A DNA stretch of 64,000 nucleotides from Plantago ovata (Eukaryota; Streptophyta; Magnoliopsida; Lamiales; Plantaginaceae). The DNA lies in NCBI GenBank assembly GCA_028274465.1, contig CM051458.1, forward strand, positions 88,432,085 to 88,496,084. Direction: 5' to 3'. Positions 35,500-47,227 of this stretch are shown one piece after another. Position 1 is the first letter of the stretch. Each line of letters opens with the position of its first letter. A program made the position numbers and the translations under genes. A model generated the notes under the pieces. The model saw only the letters and a list, made by a program, of their open reading frames with translations, had not been told where the DNA came from and made no database searches.

Positions 35500-35680
35500 A
35501 AACAAACTTTGTCATCGCACTGTACTTTAATATACTTACTGAAAATGTAATTTACGAAATTATATTGTGATAATATAAAATATAATGAGTATAATTTCAC
35601 AATATAACTCTGTAACTTACGTTTGCGGTATGATTTAGAATTAAATAAAAAGTTTGATGTGAGACGGAGTAAATAGTAAC
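35500..35680. repeat. Decayed Stowaway-like MITE
   Basis: An inverted pair around 35550-35625 (gtaatttacgaaattatatt versus aatataactctgtaacttac) and an end motif gagacggagta suggest an eroded element. The spacer 34470-35990 shows no gene. Confidence 0.4.
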
Positions 35681-36023
35681 AATCCATTCAATTTATCATT
35701 ATTTTATTACTTTCGTTTCGTTTTGAATTGCACAAGAAACTAAAATCAGTGTAATTTTCATTGATATGGATGGAGAATAATTTATACTGTTCCTACTATA
35801 CTATTACTATTATGATAAATCTCAAAAGCTATTTATATAATTTACATTGAAAATATAACAATATAATTACATATAGTTACATTACTAGCAGTCTACCACT
35901 ACTATATAAGTATAATATATTAAGTCCACATCATTAACACTAATCAATTACTTCAACTACTATAAGTTTATAATCATTAATTAATCCCCAATCCCACCAA
36001 TTATCTCACAAAGCCCTCTGCCA

Positions 36024-36575
36024 CTACCGCCCAGAACCACCACCACCTGAACCCGACCCGAATTGATACCCTCCATACCCGCCACCATAAACCTGTCCGG
36101 CCTGAACCTGATGCTGACTCATCACATTCACATTCATCCCATACATACCACCACCACCACCCCCTTCATTAAAACTCACCACGCCGCCGCCATTCCCACC
36201 GGCAGTAACCACCTCCTTTCCCGCCACCATCGCACTCTTCTCCCCTTCCAAATCCCTAAACCTCTGCAAGTAAATCTTCAACGGCTCCACGTAATCCTCA
36301 AACCCTAGCGTCGTCATCGCCCACAGCAAATCGTCGCCGTTAATCGTCTTCCTCTTCTCTCTCTGGCACTTATCCGACGCCTCGCCGGTAATGAAGCTGA
36401 TGAACTCCGATACACACTCCTGTACAGTCTCCTTCGCGTCCTTGGAGATTTTCGCGTTCGCCGGCAGAGCTTTCTTCATGATCCTGCTCACGTTCGCGAT
36501 CGGGAGGAACCGGTCCTGCTCTCGCGGCGAGCTCTCGTTCCGGTGACCGCCTGATTCGTTATCCGAATCTGCCAT
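36024..36575 (-). CDS. Nuclear factor Y subunit B, NF-YB3-like
   Basis: Single-exon gene for a 183-residue histone-fold subunit. NF-YB pairs with NF-YC; the dimer joins NF-YA to bind CCAAT boxes, or CO-type proteins in photoperiodic flowering. The conserved core spans residues about 21-113: [20 protein letters not shown], then [20 protein letters not shown], then the [18 protein letters not shown] stretch. Lys45 in ISKDAK stands where LEC1-type members have Asp, so this is a non-LEC1 member. [11 protein letters not shown] and the core are nearly the same as Arabidopsis NF-YB2/NF-YB3. After residue 114 the tail is Gly/Met-rich and low complexity, as in relatives. The leader is CT-rich (minus strand, 36590-36680), a plant pyrimidine patch. 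No truncation. Confidence 0.95.
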   Translation of the reverse strand: MADSDNESGGHRNESSPREQDRFLPIANVSRIMKKALPANAKISKDAKETVQECVSEFISFITGEASDKCQREKRKTINGDDLLWAMTTLGFEDYVEPLKIYLQRFRDLEGEKSAMVAGKEVVTAGGNGGGVVSFNEGGGGGGMYGMNVNVMSQHQVQAGQVYGGGYGGYQFGSGSGGGGSGR

Positions 36576-37329
36576 GGGAATGTTGAGCGAAGATGAAGAA
36601 AGAAGAAGAAGAGAGGGAAATGATTTGATTGGTTTTTAGTTTTTTTCTTTTTTTCTTTTTTTTTTTAGAGAGAGAAAGATGAAGGTGGGATTTGAGGGTG
36701 GTGAGAATAAGATGTCCGTTGGATCAAAGGGTATAATAAGGATGATCGGGTGTGACACGTGGATGATTGTGGTCCGTTGCATGTCGATAACAACGCTTTT
36801 TGTAACAAGGGTTTTTGGACGTTGGATTGGTTCTGAGTGGAGGAATCATAGCCGTTGATTTGGAGGGTGTGATGTGGATTTATGTCATTGGATCTTTAAT
36901 GACCAACTGGGATTGGAAAAGTCGCTTACATGGACCATCCTTCCTTTTAGTCCTTCAACTATTTCTAAATCATGAATCACCAACTACACACTTTTTTATT
37001 CATAACTCTCGTAAAATTACTTCGTTTTGTCAAACTTCTTATTACTATTTTCAAATCAAATTTTAGAATAAGTAACTTAAAATAGATAAAAGTTAGAATA
37101 TAATTTACAAATGATTATTTTGATTTAAAGTTTGAATTTATGATCTCACAATTATTTTCCAAACTTTTATCTACTTTTTATCATTACTTTTTCAAAAAAA
37201 TATTTTGGCAATGTGAAGCTTTGAAAAGTGAACATGAGGATTAACCTTATAAATGATGTGTCATTTGGAAATTGGGTCTCACAATGTGTGATGTTAAAAG
37301 TTAAAACATTATATCTACTAACTATTACA

Positions 37330-37740
37330 CTAATAAAGTAAATTTAACTCTATTTATGAGTAACCGTCGGCCCACAGCTGGCATGGTCGTTACAAATGGT
37401 ATCAAAGCCGTGATCATCCTCAAACCCACAAGAGTTTGGAATGTGATCCGGGACAGTCTACCCCAATAGAGGCTCGACAAGTACGTTGAGCAATTGATTT
37501 AAGGGGCGTTGAATATAATACTCCGCATCCCACATCAATTAAGAGAACATGTGATAAATGATAGTATATAAGTAGACTACCACTCTCATACGGTATGAGA
37601 CCTTTTGGGTGATTACAAAAGCAAATCCGTGAGAGTTCATGTCCAAAGCAGACAATATCATACATATAGGACGTGTGTGGACCAGTCTACGAGTAGCCAC
37701 GCCGACCCACAATTAGGAGCCGTGTCGTGACAATTAGCCG
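37330..37740. mobile_element. LTR-retroelement (TRIM-like) remnant
   Basis: TGGTATCAAAGC at about 37398 is close to the tRNA-iMet primer-binding site (TGGTATCAGAGC) that follows the left LTR of many plant elements. About 100 bp later an LTR-like stretch begins (gaatataatactccgcatcc) with a TATATAAGTAG-type promoter near 37566. It ends with gccgacccacaa..gtgacaat, which resembles the sequence just before the primer site (gtcggcccacagc..gttaca). This suggests two LTR ends around a tiny interior. Boundaries and TSD are not resolved. Confidence 0.45.
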
Positions 37741-40400
37741 CTTATATTATTTTATAATTAAATTTTCATAAACATCATTATAAATAAAGTAAAATGACAA
37801 TTTTACATTATTACTGAAATTATTACCGAAACGAATGAAATATTATCTTTTAAGGATTGGTAATGGACTCATCATCAACATTTGACTTCTGATTCCAAAA
37901 AGAAACAAAAGAAGGAACTTCTAATTCAACAATAAATGTAATTGAAATTTGAAACCTTTTCTTTTTCTTACATATAAGAGGTTTTAGATTTAATCAATAT
38001 AAAATTACATTTTTAAAACTAAATATTTAAAGTTTTAGCTAATTTAGTTATGTTATTCCGTATTTTTTCTTATTTGTCTCTTTTTTATTACATTTCAAAT
38101 TTTTAGTTTCTTTCCAAGAATTTTATGTTTTTCCGTATTTATCCATATTTGTTCCCTTAACTTAATATGTGTAAAAATATCTAAAACTTTTTATATTAAA
38201 AAACGGAGGTAGTATATGTGTCTACCAAGTCTTTCAGATCCAATCGAACTTTAGCGGTATTTTCCTAATTTTCACACGTAATTTAAATGTCAATTATAAC
38301 CATGCCTCTATTATGGACGAAAATGAGAATAATCAAGAAGTTGAATCAAAATGGCAGTACTAATATCTTTGTGTCATAAATGGACGAAAAGGAGCATGTC
38401 CCATCCATTAATATTCGCCAACTAGAAACATGAACTGCGGACCAAATGAGGAAAGACCAACTACAAACATCAATGCACACCAAAAAGGCATGAAATTTAG
38501 CATTTCGATCAGTTTCGGAAGTGGTATCATTCATGAATCATGTGGAACAATTTACTTGGCTCATTGGTAAACCGGAGACAATAAAGATCAAGTTGTTTTG
38601 AATTCATTTAAATTTGATCATTCTCTTCTAAAAACATAATCACAAATTTATTAGGATATGATTTTTAGCAACTACTTAGAAACTTCATGATCAGTCCGGT
38701 GTAAAGATGAGGTACCCGTTCACCGTAGAATTAGGAACCGTAACAGACATCACAGTCGCACCCTAAAACACTACATTTTGTGAAGTCAGTGAGGGGTCAC
38801 AAATGGTTCACCGCCGGACGCATAAAAAAGTAACTAAAGCAGGCCCTTGTGGAATCCGTGTGTAGATTGTAGTCTATGAGCAGTCATTTTGTTGATGATA
38901 ATTTACATTTAAATGATATTACTAGGAGCCAATAAGAAAGATATATATTTTTTTAAAAAGAAGAACAAAAAATAGTTTGGGGAGATTTAAGCAAATAGAA
39001 ATATAGAATGGAACACTAGGGGTAGATCATTCCTTAACATAACGTTAATATGAAAACCAACTACTACTATATAGTAGTACTAATGTTTTAGTTTCGAGAC
39101 AATTTCTTATGTTCTCCAGTCTCTCTACACTACAGTATGTGCATGTCTTCCACACAGAAAAGATAACTTCGCTAGAGCTGCTTCATCAGTCGCGAAAAAG
39201 GCCCAGTCAAAAAATGTTTTCCTACTCTATGGAGTACAATGAGAATATTCTTTATTCTCCTGTATCCTAATGCTATAGCAGACTAGGAGTATAAGTTGTT
39301 ACTACTGCTCCCTGAACAAGATTCACAAGCATAAATGGAAGGAAGTTCGGCATACGCAACAAAAACAGCCTTTACCAACGAGTATCAGATATACATCAAT
39401 GTGCTTTATGTGTTGCGTAGTACAACATATATAAAGCACAATGTACAAGCATGGTATACAATTCAGACACTAAGCCACTAACATATACTACCAAGTCACA
39501 ATGTACAAGCATAGCACAACACTTTAAGCACCATGCATAGTGCTGCAGAAAAAACCGACATGAGGTCTTGCTCTTGAAATTCAACCTCACTATAGAAAGC
39601 AGACTGTTTTTAGCATGCCTCAACTGCAAGATTATTATAGATTCCAAGAAACATATACTCGAACCAAAATGGAAACTCAAATCCATAACTTGATGTCTAA
39701 CTGAACAAAATTCTATTATATCCGTCCAGAGATCCAAACATCTCTTCATTCACATTGCTTACAAATTCTAAATTTAGATAGCCAAACAATCTAGAATTGC
39801 AAATTTTTAGTCTCCTGTAGCTTAGAGGCAGGAAGACTACAGATACACAATGTGCTTCAAGAGCAATTTCAATGATAAGGCGAAACACACATAACAGTAA
39901 AACTGTCTGATTACACAACCAAACAATGGATCTTAAACACGCCACCAGTATATACATGGTTAGCAACTTCAAAAACAAATTGAGGTGCACAGACAAAGCA
40001 TTACAAACAAACATTGGATCTTAAAGACACACCAAAACATGTATCGCAACTTCAAAACCAACATAAGCCGCACAAAAGAAGCATTACAATAAACAAAAAA
40101 AAAAGAAGGAAAATGTAAAAGGCATACACAACCAACATACTCAGCAACATATACACAAAAACAGATCATAAATCCTTCACAAACTCTCAAGTAAATGATA
40201 TCAAACATCATCAGCAGCCTGCAACTTTACCGGATTATAATAAATCTCAGGATTGGTTCATGAATAATCTTTTTAACGAACTAGCATTACAGATAATTGT
40301 TGTTTGCGGCAGCTACTGATTCTAAGCTCATGAAATTTTGTTGATGCAGATATCAAAGTCAGTATGAAGCAATTCAACACAAAACTAAGGGGCAGAGGAT
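37741..40400. other. Intergenic spacer, no gene recognised
   Basis: A decayed Stowaway-like end (aaaacggaggtagta, about 38200) is visible. Short open frames at 39396-40211 on the minus strand have no domain pattern. The part right of about 39100 is less AT-biased and could belong to a long noncoding or 3' extended transcript from the gene to the right, which I cannot test. Confidence 0.4.
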
Positions 40401-40518
40401 AATATTATAATATAACATGAATGCATGTGAACTGTGTGAAATATAGAGCATCGATTACACGAGCGTATCATTTCACCGTAATATACACAGGTCAGATATA
40501 TGTACAGAAATCAGGGTT

Positions 40519-40695
40519 ACATTAGTTCAAGTATACATCTAGCACTCTACAGGATATTTACAGAAAGGAGAAGAAATACATTAGTTCAAGTATACATCTA
40601 GCACTCTACAGGATATTTACAAAAAGGAGAAGAAATACATTAGTTCAAGTATACATCTAGCACTCTACAGGATATTTACAAAAAGGAGAAGAAAT
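40519..40695 (-). repeat. Three 59-bp tandem repeats rich in UGUA, downstream of the CFIm68-like gene
   Basis: Units start at 40519, 40578 and 40637 and are almost identical. In the sense of the upstream gene each reads with TGTAAATA, CTGTAGAG, GATGTATAC and a junction AATGTA: four UGTA-equivalent motifs per unit, twelve in all. TGTAAATA also fits the Pumilio site UGUANAUA. The array lies about 400 nt past the inferred 3'UTR acceptor at 41098, within or just beyond the 3' UTR. Confidence 0.85.
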
Positions 40696-41098
40696 GCCGC
40701 TATAAACAGATATACCCCCACACAAAAACCGGGGATTGAGAAAATGAAAACGAATACAACAGAAGCAAACAAAAATAGTGACAACATAGTAAGATCCTCT
40801 TTTAAGCTAATTCAAGCTAATACAGAACAACAGTACAGTAAATTCGCAAACATTCGCATCTCAAACTACAGTATATCAGGCCCATAACCATCACAGAACT
40901 TTGGTTCTTACTAAAGTCATAATGAAAAATGAAATGTCTGAAAATTGAAAATCGAAAGGATCCATAAGCAAATCAATCCGGTCAAAGATGTATCACCATG
41001 TGTTCTCATCCTCTCTTGATAGAAGCTTCATGCTTTCAATCTTGTACGAGAACCAGACTTCAGCGAACAGCTTCTCACGAAAAATTGCGGCCTTCCAA

Positions 41099-41591
41099 CT
41101 ATCATGAGAGATTATTATAAGATGGTCACATAATGATATAGAGACTCAGATTCATGTAAGCATACACGAATATTGAAATGCTGTCGCATTGATTCCAACA
41201 TAAGTTTAGCACATGCACCAACAGAAGTTTTACACACACAAACACACCATTGTGACAAGAAGTTTAAGACATGCACCAACACCCTTAGAAGTGATATGCC
41301 ATTGGATGCATAGATAAGAATGAGATCTCATCAAGTTCCAGTGCAAAGTTTCTCTAAATGAACTCGATACTTGAAACCCAAACAAGACTTAAATGACAGG
41401 AAGCACAACCAAACAACTTGCATATGAAATCACAAGTATCTGAGAACTAACTTGGAATTGACACATAAACCATTCGTTAATCAAATATATGCCATAACTA
41501 TCTTTATCAAAATGGCATATCCACGCAATAGAAAAGAACTTTCAGTATCATAAATATAACTTGTAAGAGAACAATAAAGGTGAATACTTAC
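41099..41591 (-). other. 3'UTR intron of the CFIm68-like gene
   Basis: On the minus strand the donor TCAA|GTAAGTATT (41591-41586) lies 37 nt after the stop codon. A plausible acceptor CATGATAG ends at 41099, giving a 493-bp intron. Sequence after it (from 41098) is less AT-rich, then U-rich with scattered TGTA, like a 3' UTR. Confidence 0.55.
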
Positions 41592-41628
41592 TTGACTTCT
41601 AATCCAATTATAACACCAGAACTCAGCA

Positions 41629-43626
41629 CTAGTTGGGGGTTAGGCGGCGCCTTTTCCCATAATCAGCATCCCTTGTCTTTGATCTATGATCCTCCTCATG
41701 TGATAACCTTGACTTGCTGTGTGTCCTAGATGATCTTCCCCTATCCCGTTCATCGTCATATTCACGGTTCCTGTACCTATGATTCTCAGCATATCTATCT
41801 CTATCATCCCTGTGGCGCTCTCGCTCTCGATCACGGTCTAGGGAATGATCACGATCCCTTTCACGCTCCCTTTCCCTGTCTCGCCCACCATCTCTGACAT
41901 CACGATGTCTTCTCTCTGGCAAATCATGATCTCGTATTATCTCTTTTTCTCTGGGAGCCTCCCTCTCATAACCAGCACCTCTATCATCCCGGTATCTTCT
42001 CTCGGAAGAACCAGACCAGTCTCTCTCAGCATCTCTTTCTTTTTCCTTTGTAGCATTAGGCCACTGCCCTCTTTCTTGGCTTCCTTCTCCATAATTATGG
42101 TCAGATGCAGCTTCTTCCCCATAACTAGACTCCCCTGCTCTCCCACCATGCTCATCACCTCCAACCCATCCTCCAGCATTAGGATCTGACCACATGCCCA
42201 TATTTGGACCCTCAACTCCAGGAGTATGCATCATCCCCATATTGTTCATAGGCATCCCCCTTCCGAAGAATGCTGGGTTAACATGGGGTGCTGGCATACC
42301 AACATTTCCAACAGGTCCAAATGAAGGCATCATTCCCGGGAAGGGACCAGTTGGTGCACCAGCAAACCCCCCATAACCACCCATCCTCCCCATTGGACCT
42401 CCAAACGGAGGTTCGAAACCTTGACCCATCATACCTTGAGGATGCATCATTGGAGGGGCAGCACCCATGCCCTGTCCAAATCCATTACCATTACCCTGGA
42501 AACCACGGCCACCCATTCCACCAGCTCGGCCACCTCTCATATTCCCCATAGCCCCCCTATTCCCCGTTCCTCCTTGAGCATTACCTCTACCCCAATTTCC
42601 TCGCCCAAAGCCTCTTCCACTATTATCAAATCCGCCTTGATTATTTCCACCAGCAGCTAAATTCCCAGCATTAGGTCCATTACCAGCGGGCCTGCTAGGC
42701 ATGTCCCCAGGCCCTCTACGTGGTTGACTCACTGTCCCCTGGCCACCCATCTGCTGTTGGGTTCGAGAAACCTGTGCCTCACCCATTCTCTTAACACTAA
42801 ACGGCGTAGCAAACGCAACAACACAAGGACGACCATTAAACATATGCCCATTCATTCCTTCCTTGCACGCAGTAGCAGCTGCAGGATCAAAAAACTCAAC
42901 CTGGCAGTATCCCTTTGACTTCCCACTAGCTCTCTCATCGAAAAACTTCACCTCTTTCACCACCCCATACTTGCATAATTCCGACTCAAGCTCAGCATCT
43001 GTTGTCCACCAATGTAAATCGCCAACAAAAAGAGTTGTCCCTCCACCACCGCCACCTACATCACCTCCATACATATTCCCACCAGCCGCATTCATATGCC
43101 CAACTTGCTCATGACCCCCAGGGTGCTGAGGCTGATGCTGATGCTGAACAACGTGCTGGTTATTCGGAACAGCGACAGCAACATTTTTCTCATCGATATT
43201 AGGAACTCTATTAGCCTGCTGCCCTAGCTCCATCCTAAATCCACCACCACCACCACCAAGAGGTGCTCCAGCTCCCCTACCCATTCCAGCATCAGTCCCC
43301 TTAAACCCAGCGTTCTGATACGGATCAACCCTAACCGGACCCCTAGATGCACCACCATCGTCCTGTAAACCTACACCACCACTCTCCACCACAGGCGGCT
43401 GAACAGGCGGTGGAGGAGGTAAAGAAACCTTATCCGCAGCTCCTCCATTTGTATGCCCTAAGTTATCCTCATTCTTACGCATCGACTGTAAGAAGTTCTC
43501 GCCAACATTAACATCGTTGTACAGATCTTCGTAGTCCTCATCCTCTTCCTCACCGAGAAAACCCTCGTCTACTACGGCGGAGATCGCTTCCTCACGGCGA
43601 AACTGTTCCCCGTCGTTTTCATCCAT
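41629..43626 (-). CDS. RRM protein of the CFIm68/CPSF6 type
   Basis: A 665-residue protein from one coding exon. Residues 20-40 are acidic (EEEDEDYEDLYNDV), as at the N-terminus of CPSF6. One RRM spans residues 197-274, with RNP2 LFVGDL (199-204), the diagnostic WWTTD (206-210), and RNP1 KGYCQVEF (238-245). WWTTD and the E-V-K-F-F-D strand match human CPSF6 and its plant homologues. CPSF6 sits with CFIm25 in cleavage factor I, which reads UGUA motifs and steers poly(A)-site choice. Residues 285-470 are Gly/Met/Pro-rich with RGG-like pieces. Residues about 530-655 are an Arg/Asp/Glu-rich RS-like tail ending KRRRLTPN. The gene has a leader intron, a 3'UTR intron, and site II plus telo-box promoter motifs. 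It looks intact and nuclear. Confidence 0.88.
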   Translation of the reverse strand: MDENDGEQFRREEAISAVVDEGFLGEEEDEDYEDLYNDVNVGENFLQSMRKNEDNLGHTNGGAADKVSLPPPPPVQPPVVESGGVGLQDDGGASRGPVRVDPYQNAGFKGTDAGMGRGAGAPLGGGGGGFRMELGQQANRVPNIDEKNVAVAVPNNQHVVQHQHQPQHPGGHEQVGHMNAAGGNMYGGDVGGGGGGTTLFVGDLHWWTTDAELESELCKYGVVKEVKFFDERASGKSKGYCQVEFFDPAAATACKEGMNGHMFNGRPCVVAFATPFSVKRMGEAQVSRTQQQMGGQGTVSQPRRGPGDMPSRPAGNGPNAGNLAAGGNNQGGFDNSGRGFGRGNWGRGNAQGGTGNRGAMGNMRGGRAGGMGGRGFQGNGNGFGQGMGAAPPMMHPQGMMGQGFEPPFGGPMGRMGGYGGFAGAPTGPFPGMMPSFGPVGNVGMPAPHVNPAFFGRGMPMNNMGMMHTPGVEGPNMGMWSDPNAGGWVGGDEHGGRAGESSYGEEAASDHNYGEGSQERGQWPNATKEKERDAERDWSGSSERRYRDDRGAGYEREAPREKEIIRDHDLPERRHRDVRDGGRDRERERERDRDHSLDRDRERERHRDDRDRYAENHRYRNREYDDERDRGRSSRTHSKSRLSHEEDHRSKTRDADYGKRRRLTPN

Positions 43627-43663
43627 GATTGATGACCAATGAACAAACTTACTACTCGGCTAG

Positions 43664-43811
43664 CTAGGGTTAGGGTTACGAAAATGCTAAAATCCCCAAA
43701 TTAAGCTATAATCGAGTGCATTACGTGAAGAAAAAAAAAAGAGCAGAGATTGAGCTTGGGAGATCTTACCAGAAATTCGGAAATGGTGAAATTGAGATCG
43801 AGAAACCCTAA
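43664..43811 (-). promoter_or_regulatory. Leader with telo-box motifs and a 5'UTR intron donor
   Basis: Telomere-like CTAGGGTTAGGGTTA lies at 43664-43678 and AAACCCTAA at 43803-43811. A donor CTG|GTAAGAT on the minus strand at 43769 marks a leader intron whose acceptor lies somewhere at 43635-43665. Telo-boxes in leaders are common in plant RNA-processing and ribosomal genes. Confidence 0.5.
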
Positions 43812-43893
43812 GCTGAAAGGGTATCGCGAAACATCGAATAGAGAGCAGGAAAAGATTGAATCGAGCTGAATTGGATGATATCAGGCTCCACTT

Positions 43894-43931
43894 TGGGCCT
43901 ATCTTTTTGTCAATCCGTGATTTATTGGGCT
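43894..43931. promoter_or_regulatory. Two site II-type elements (TGGGCC, TGGGCT)
   Basis: TGGGCC at 43894-43899 and TGGGCT at 43926-43931 lie about 100 bp upstream of the telo-box. This site II plus telo-box pairing is known from growth-regulated plant promoters. Confidence 0.5.
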
Positions 43932-44002
43932 GCTAACGTGCGCCGATGGGGGCTCTCGTGTCACACTAGAGAGTTCCTTTCTTATCTTTTGGTAGGTTCT
44001 AT

Positions 44003-44133
44003 TTTTTTTAATAATCGAACTATTACAAAGCTAGTAATAAATTATAAATAATCTCGCATTTGACGAGAATTGAACCTATGACCTCTAGTGTCATGATCCC
44101 CCAATCTAACCAATTGAGTTAGACATCATTGGT
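44003..44133 (-). mobile_element. tRNA-derived SINE with 16-bp TSD
   Basis: On the minus strand an A-box region TCTAACTCAATTGGTTAGAT is followed by a B-box-like ATAGGTTCAATTCTC, a short body and a terminal A run. The 16-bp direct repeat TTTTGGTAGGTTCTAT flanks the 131-bp insert at 43987-44002 and 44134-44149. The same body occurs at 61684-61822. Confidence 0.85.
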
Positions 44134-44329
44134 TTTTGGTAGGTTCTATGTCCACACGGTCTATGGAGTTAGTCGTAGATCATGTTTGAATGTGAATTTT
44201 TCGATAGATAACCCATGGGTAACTTGGATGGTTAGTAATGAATAAATTAATTTGATTATATGTTTTATTAACGATCTCGCAAACACGAGGTTGGAACTTA
44301 TTTAATAAAGGTTGTGAATTGGTCATGGC

Positions 44330-45260
44330 GGCTCGATAGAGAATGGGTATGAGGTATTCAAAGTACAAGTTGAACAGTATATAAGTCTAATATGGTGTAA
44401 ATAGCATGACAAACTTGTATTGGAGCTAAGGGAGGGTTGGTAATGCATACGGTGAGTGAAGAGTTGAAGAGTATAGAGTATAAATAGAGGAGCACTCTCT
44501 TCATTTTAAGACACACAATTTAAAAATAACAGAAAAAGCAAGAGTAAGACCGGAAGTTAAAGGAAGCACCCAAGAAATTCATCAAGAAGTTGGAGAAAAG
44601 TAAGTGCTCAATAAAAAAAGAAATCATTACGCACTTGGACTCTTGGAGAAACGTTATTGGGAAATGAAGGAATATCAAATACCATAATTGAGAAGTTCCG
44701 ACAAAACTTCTTTGAGTTCTTCATCAAAATTCAAGCAACGCCTTTTGATTCAACCCCAAGTTGAAAAGGACTTGGATACTCGTTTTAGGATCAAACTTCC
44801 TTGATAGAATCAAAGTCCAAATTTCAAGACGAGTTCAAGGCGTTCTTAATGCAGTGCAATTCCTTCAAGATCAAACATAAGCCCTTAAAAAAGGAGATGC
44901 AGAAGTCCAAACGCTATGTTCTCGAAGTTCAAATCCATCAACTCAAAGCAAGAAATTAACGAATCATCTGATTCAAGAACACGTTGCAAAGTCATTTTAA
45001 TCAACAAACATACATAATCAACAAACTAAGAAGTTAATTAACAAGCATTTGTTGTCAACTTCAATAAATTCAAAGAATATGTTGTAAAATAGCGATTACT
45101 TACTTATGTTATAAATTGAAAACTCATCACGAATTAATTCTAAATTACACCATAAAAATTTAATAAAATTATATTATAAAAAAAAAACTATGACGCCCCG
45201 CTAGGAAGTATCCTGCTCCCTAACTCGACGCCATCCGCCTACAACTCTGCATCCAGAGCC
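44330..45260 (+). other. Spacer with retroelement-like features
   Basis: TATAAATAGAGG near 44479, followed by a C- and A-rich leader-like stretch full of aagttc/caag repeats (to about 45000), recalls an LTR promoter and leader. The block atgacgccccgctaggaagt (45190) also looks transposon-like. No coding domain or matching second LTR was found. Confidence 0.3.
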
Positions 45261-47225
45261 ATCTCTACTCTGTCAGAAAGTTACAGGAACGAATTAAAAT
45301 AAAAATCCAACAATTAAAAGTATGTTTAACCAGAATAGAATAACACTCTTTTAACCTAAATTTCAAACAATATATAAAGATATCAAGAAGATAATAAGAA
45401 GAATTCAAAAGGAGAGTAAAGGTTGATAGAGTAGTAATGGGAATTGTAAAAGACAATTATCACAAGAAAAAGTTAAATGGGATAAGCAACGTAATAAAGC
45501 CGAATAAAAATTAGAAAAGAATCAATCAAAAGTAAGAGAAATCAAACAAGAGAGAGAAATAATTAAAGTTGGGTATTTGTGAGAAAGTACTTGAAACAAG
45601 AGTACTTGGTTTAGAAATTGATGGGCAAAAGGTTAAGAAGAATAATATAAAATGGTGAGGTCCATGATAGAAGTATAATGTATATGAAAATATGAAAAGG
45701 AATTGAGATGATCTTGAGTTGCAGGTGAAAGATTATTAGGAAGTGAAAGAAGAGATAAATTAGGTTAAGGGTAAATGAAGAGGCAGGTAGAAAGATAACA
45801 CACATGCAAGTCAATGACCAACAAGGAATCAAAAAAGAATTTGCTTTTTGATAAGAATTCTCGAAGATATATATTTAATAGATGGGCTAAGCGGTCGAGT
45901 CCTAGAACAATAAGTGGTCTCAAGAGACGGACTAGCAATATACCGAACAAGTACAAGTCTGGCTTATTCGGTGATTGATATGGATATGATAAAAAACTGA
46001 TGATACAAGTCCATTGAATATACTTATAACAAATAGAGCATAATCATGATTTATAAATGTATCGAATGGCACATGGCACATAACAGATGAATTACAAATA
46101 TGATATAATGAAGGTAAATGTCCATTTTTCCAGGGTCAGATGTCTAAACGGTATAAGAAGGAAAGACTGAATCCTTCACTCAGTTGAGATAGTAAACAAA
46201 GGTGCTGGAATTATCCATTACATCCTCATACCATTCCTCATTCATGATCTCTAATACATAGAAAATATAAGCGGCGAGATAAAAAAACATGTCATAAAAA
46301 ACCAACCCAAGTGAAACGTAACCAGCTAGAGACATGTAACTAATATTATTATTATTATTCCAATATTCTGATTTCCGAATCACAGTCATTGCTTAATAGC
46401 CTTAAAACTCAGAGTTTCTGTCATGCAACAACTCCCTACATTAAATAAAGCATGAGATCATTCCATCATCTTCTACCCTTTTCTTTCGTGTAAGCTCTTT
46501 TCGACTTCTGGCCAAGGCTATACGTTGAATTGATGAATGGTGAATCGAACAGCTTTAGTCTCAGCTCCAATCGATATCCTTGTACTGTTTCTGATGTACT
46601 CCGATCTAATTAGCGCGATGGAGCTAGCCATGACATGTATCTCCGAATCGCGCACCACTTAGTTATGCTACATCACCTCATTGACCATCGGCTCTGCTTA
46701 TATATAGTCACTCTAGCTGAGATTTAATATCACAAAATCTCAAAATCATACTGTAATTCTTTCAAAACAACAAGATCTCTCTTATATATAACTGAAATTA
46801 ATGAACAACACCAGGAAACAAAATGGGAAAGTCAGAGTCTCTGAGACGACAATACAGATTAATCTCATCTAGCCATTTCTGTAAGCTTGAGCGCCTACCT
46901 CGCCCCAGTTCTCGGGACTTCAGACGATCAGATTTTAATTTGCCATCTTCCTTTAATTTTTTCAACAACGAGGAATTGAATGTCGATCAAATCTGGTCTA
47001 GGTCGATCTCATGCAATCTGCACTACTGGTGCTTCTAGAGCAATGGTGGTGTTGATGGTGAAACAGGGAAGAGTCGAAGAAGAAGGAGAAGAAAGAAGGA
47101 AGGATTGAAGAAAAAAGAAGAGTTTGAATTACAAGGAATATATATTCATGTAAAATTAAAAGAAATACTTAGGTGGTTAAATTAAATGTATATTGTATTT
47201 TCAATATAAAGTTTATTGTTCTAAA
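45261..47225. other. Intergenic spacer, no firm gene
   Basis: Short open frames on both strands lack family signatures. Around 46440-47110 the sequence is less AT-rich, with a TATATATAG near 46700 and a CTTCTTC-rich tract on the minus strand at 47050-47110 resembling a leader. It may be an orphan promoter or noncoding transcript. Confidence 0.3.
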
Positions 47226-47227
47226 AA

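Noticed and set aside
39396-40211. Cys/Leu-rich minus-strand open frames
   Set aside because: They overlap one another out of frame, lack any domain, and arise from a pyrimidine-rich strand.
41845-43202. Several plus-strand open frames opposite the CFIm68-like gene
   Set aside because: Low-complexity shadows of Gly/Arg/Asp-rich codons on the other strand, with no conserved motif.
46823-47038. 71-codon frame beginning MGKSESL
   Set aside because: It has a plausible ATG, but no homologous pattern or downstream exon was recognised; too weak to call.
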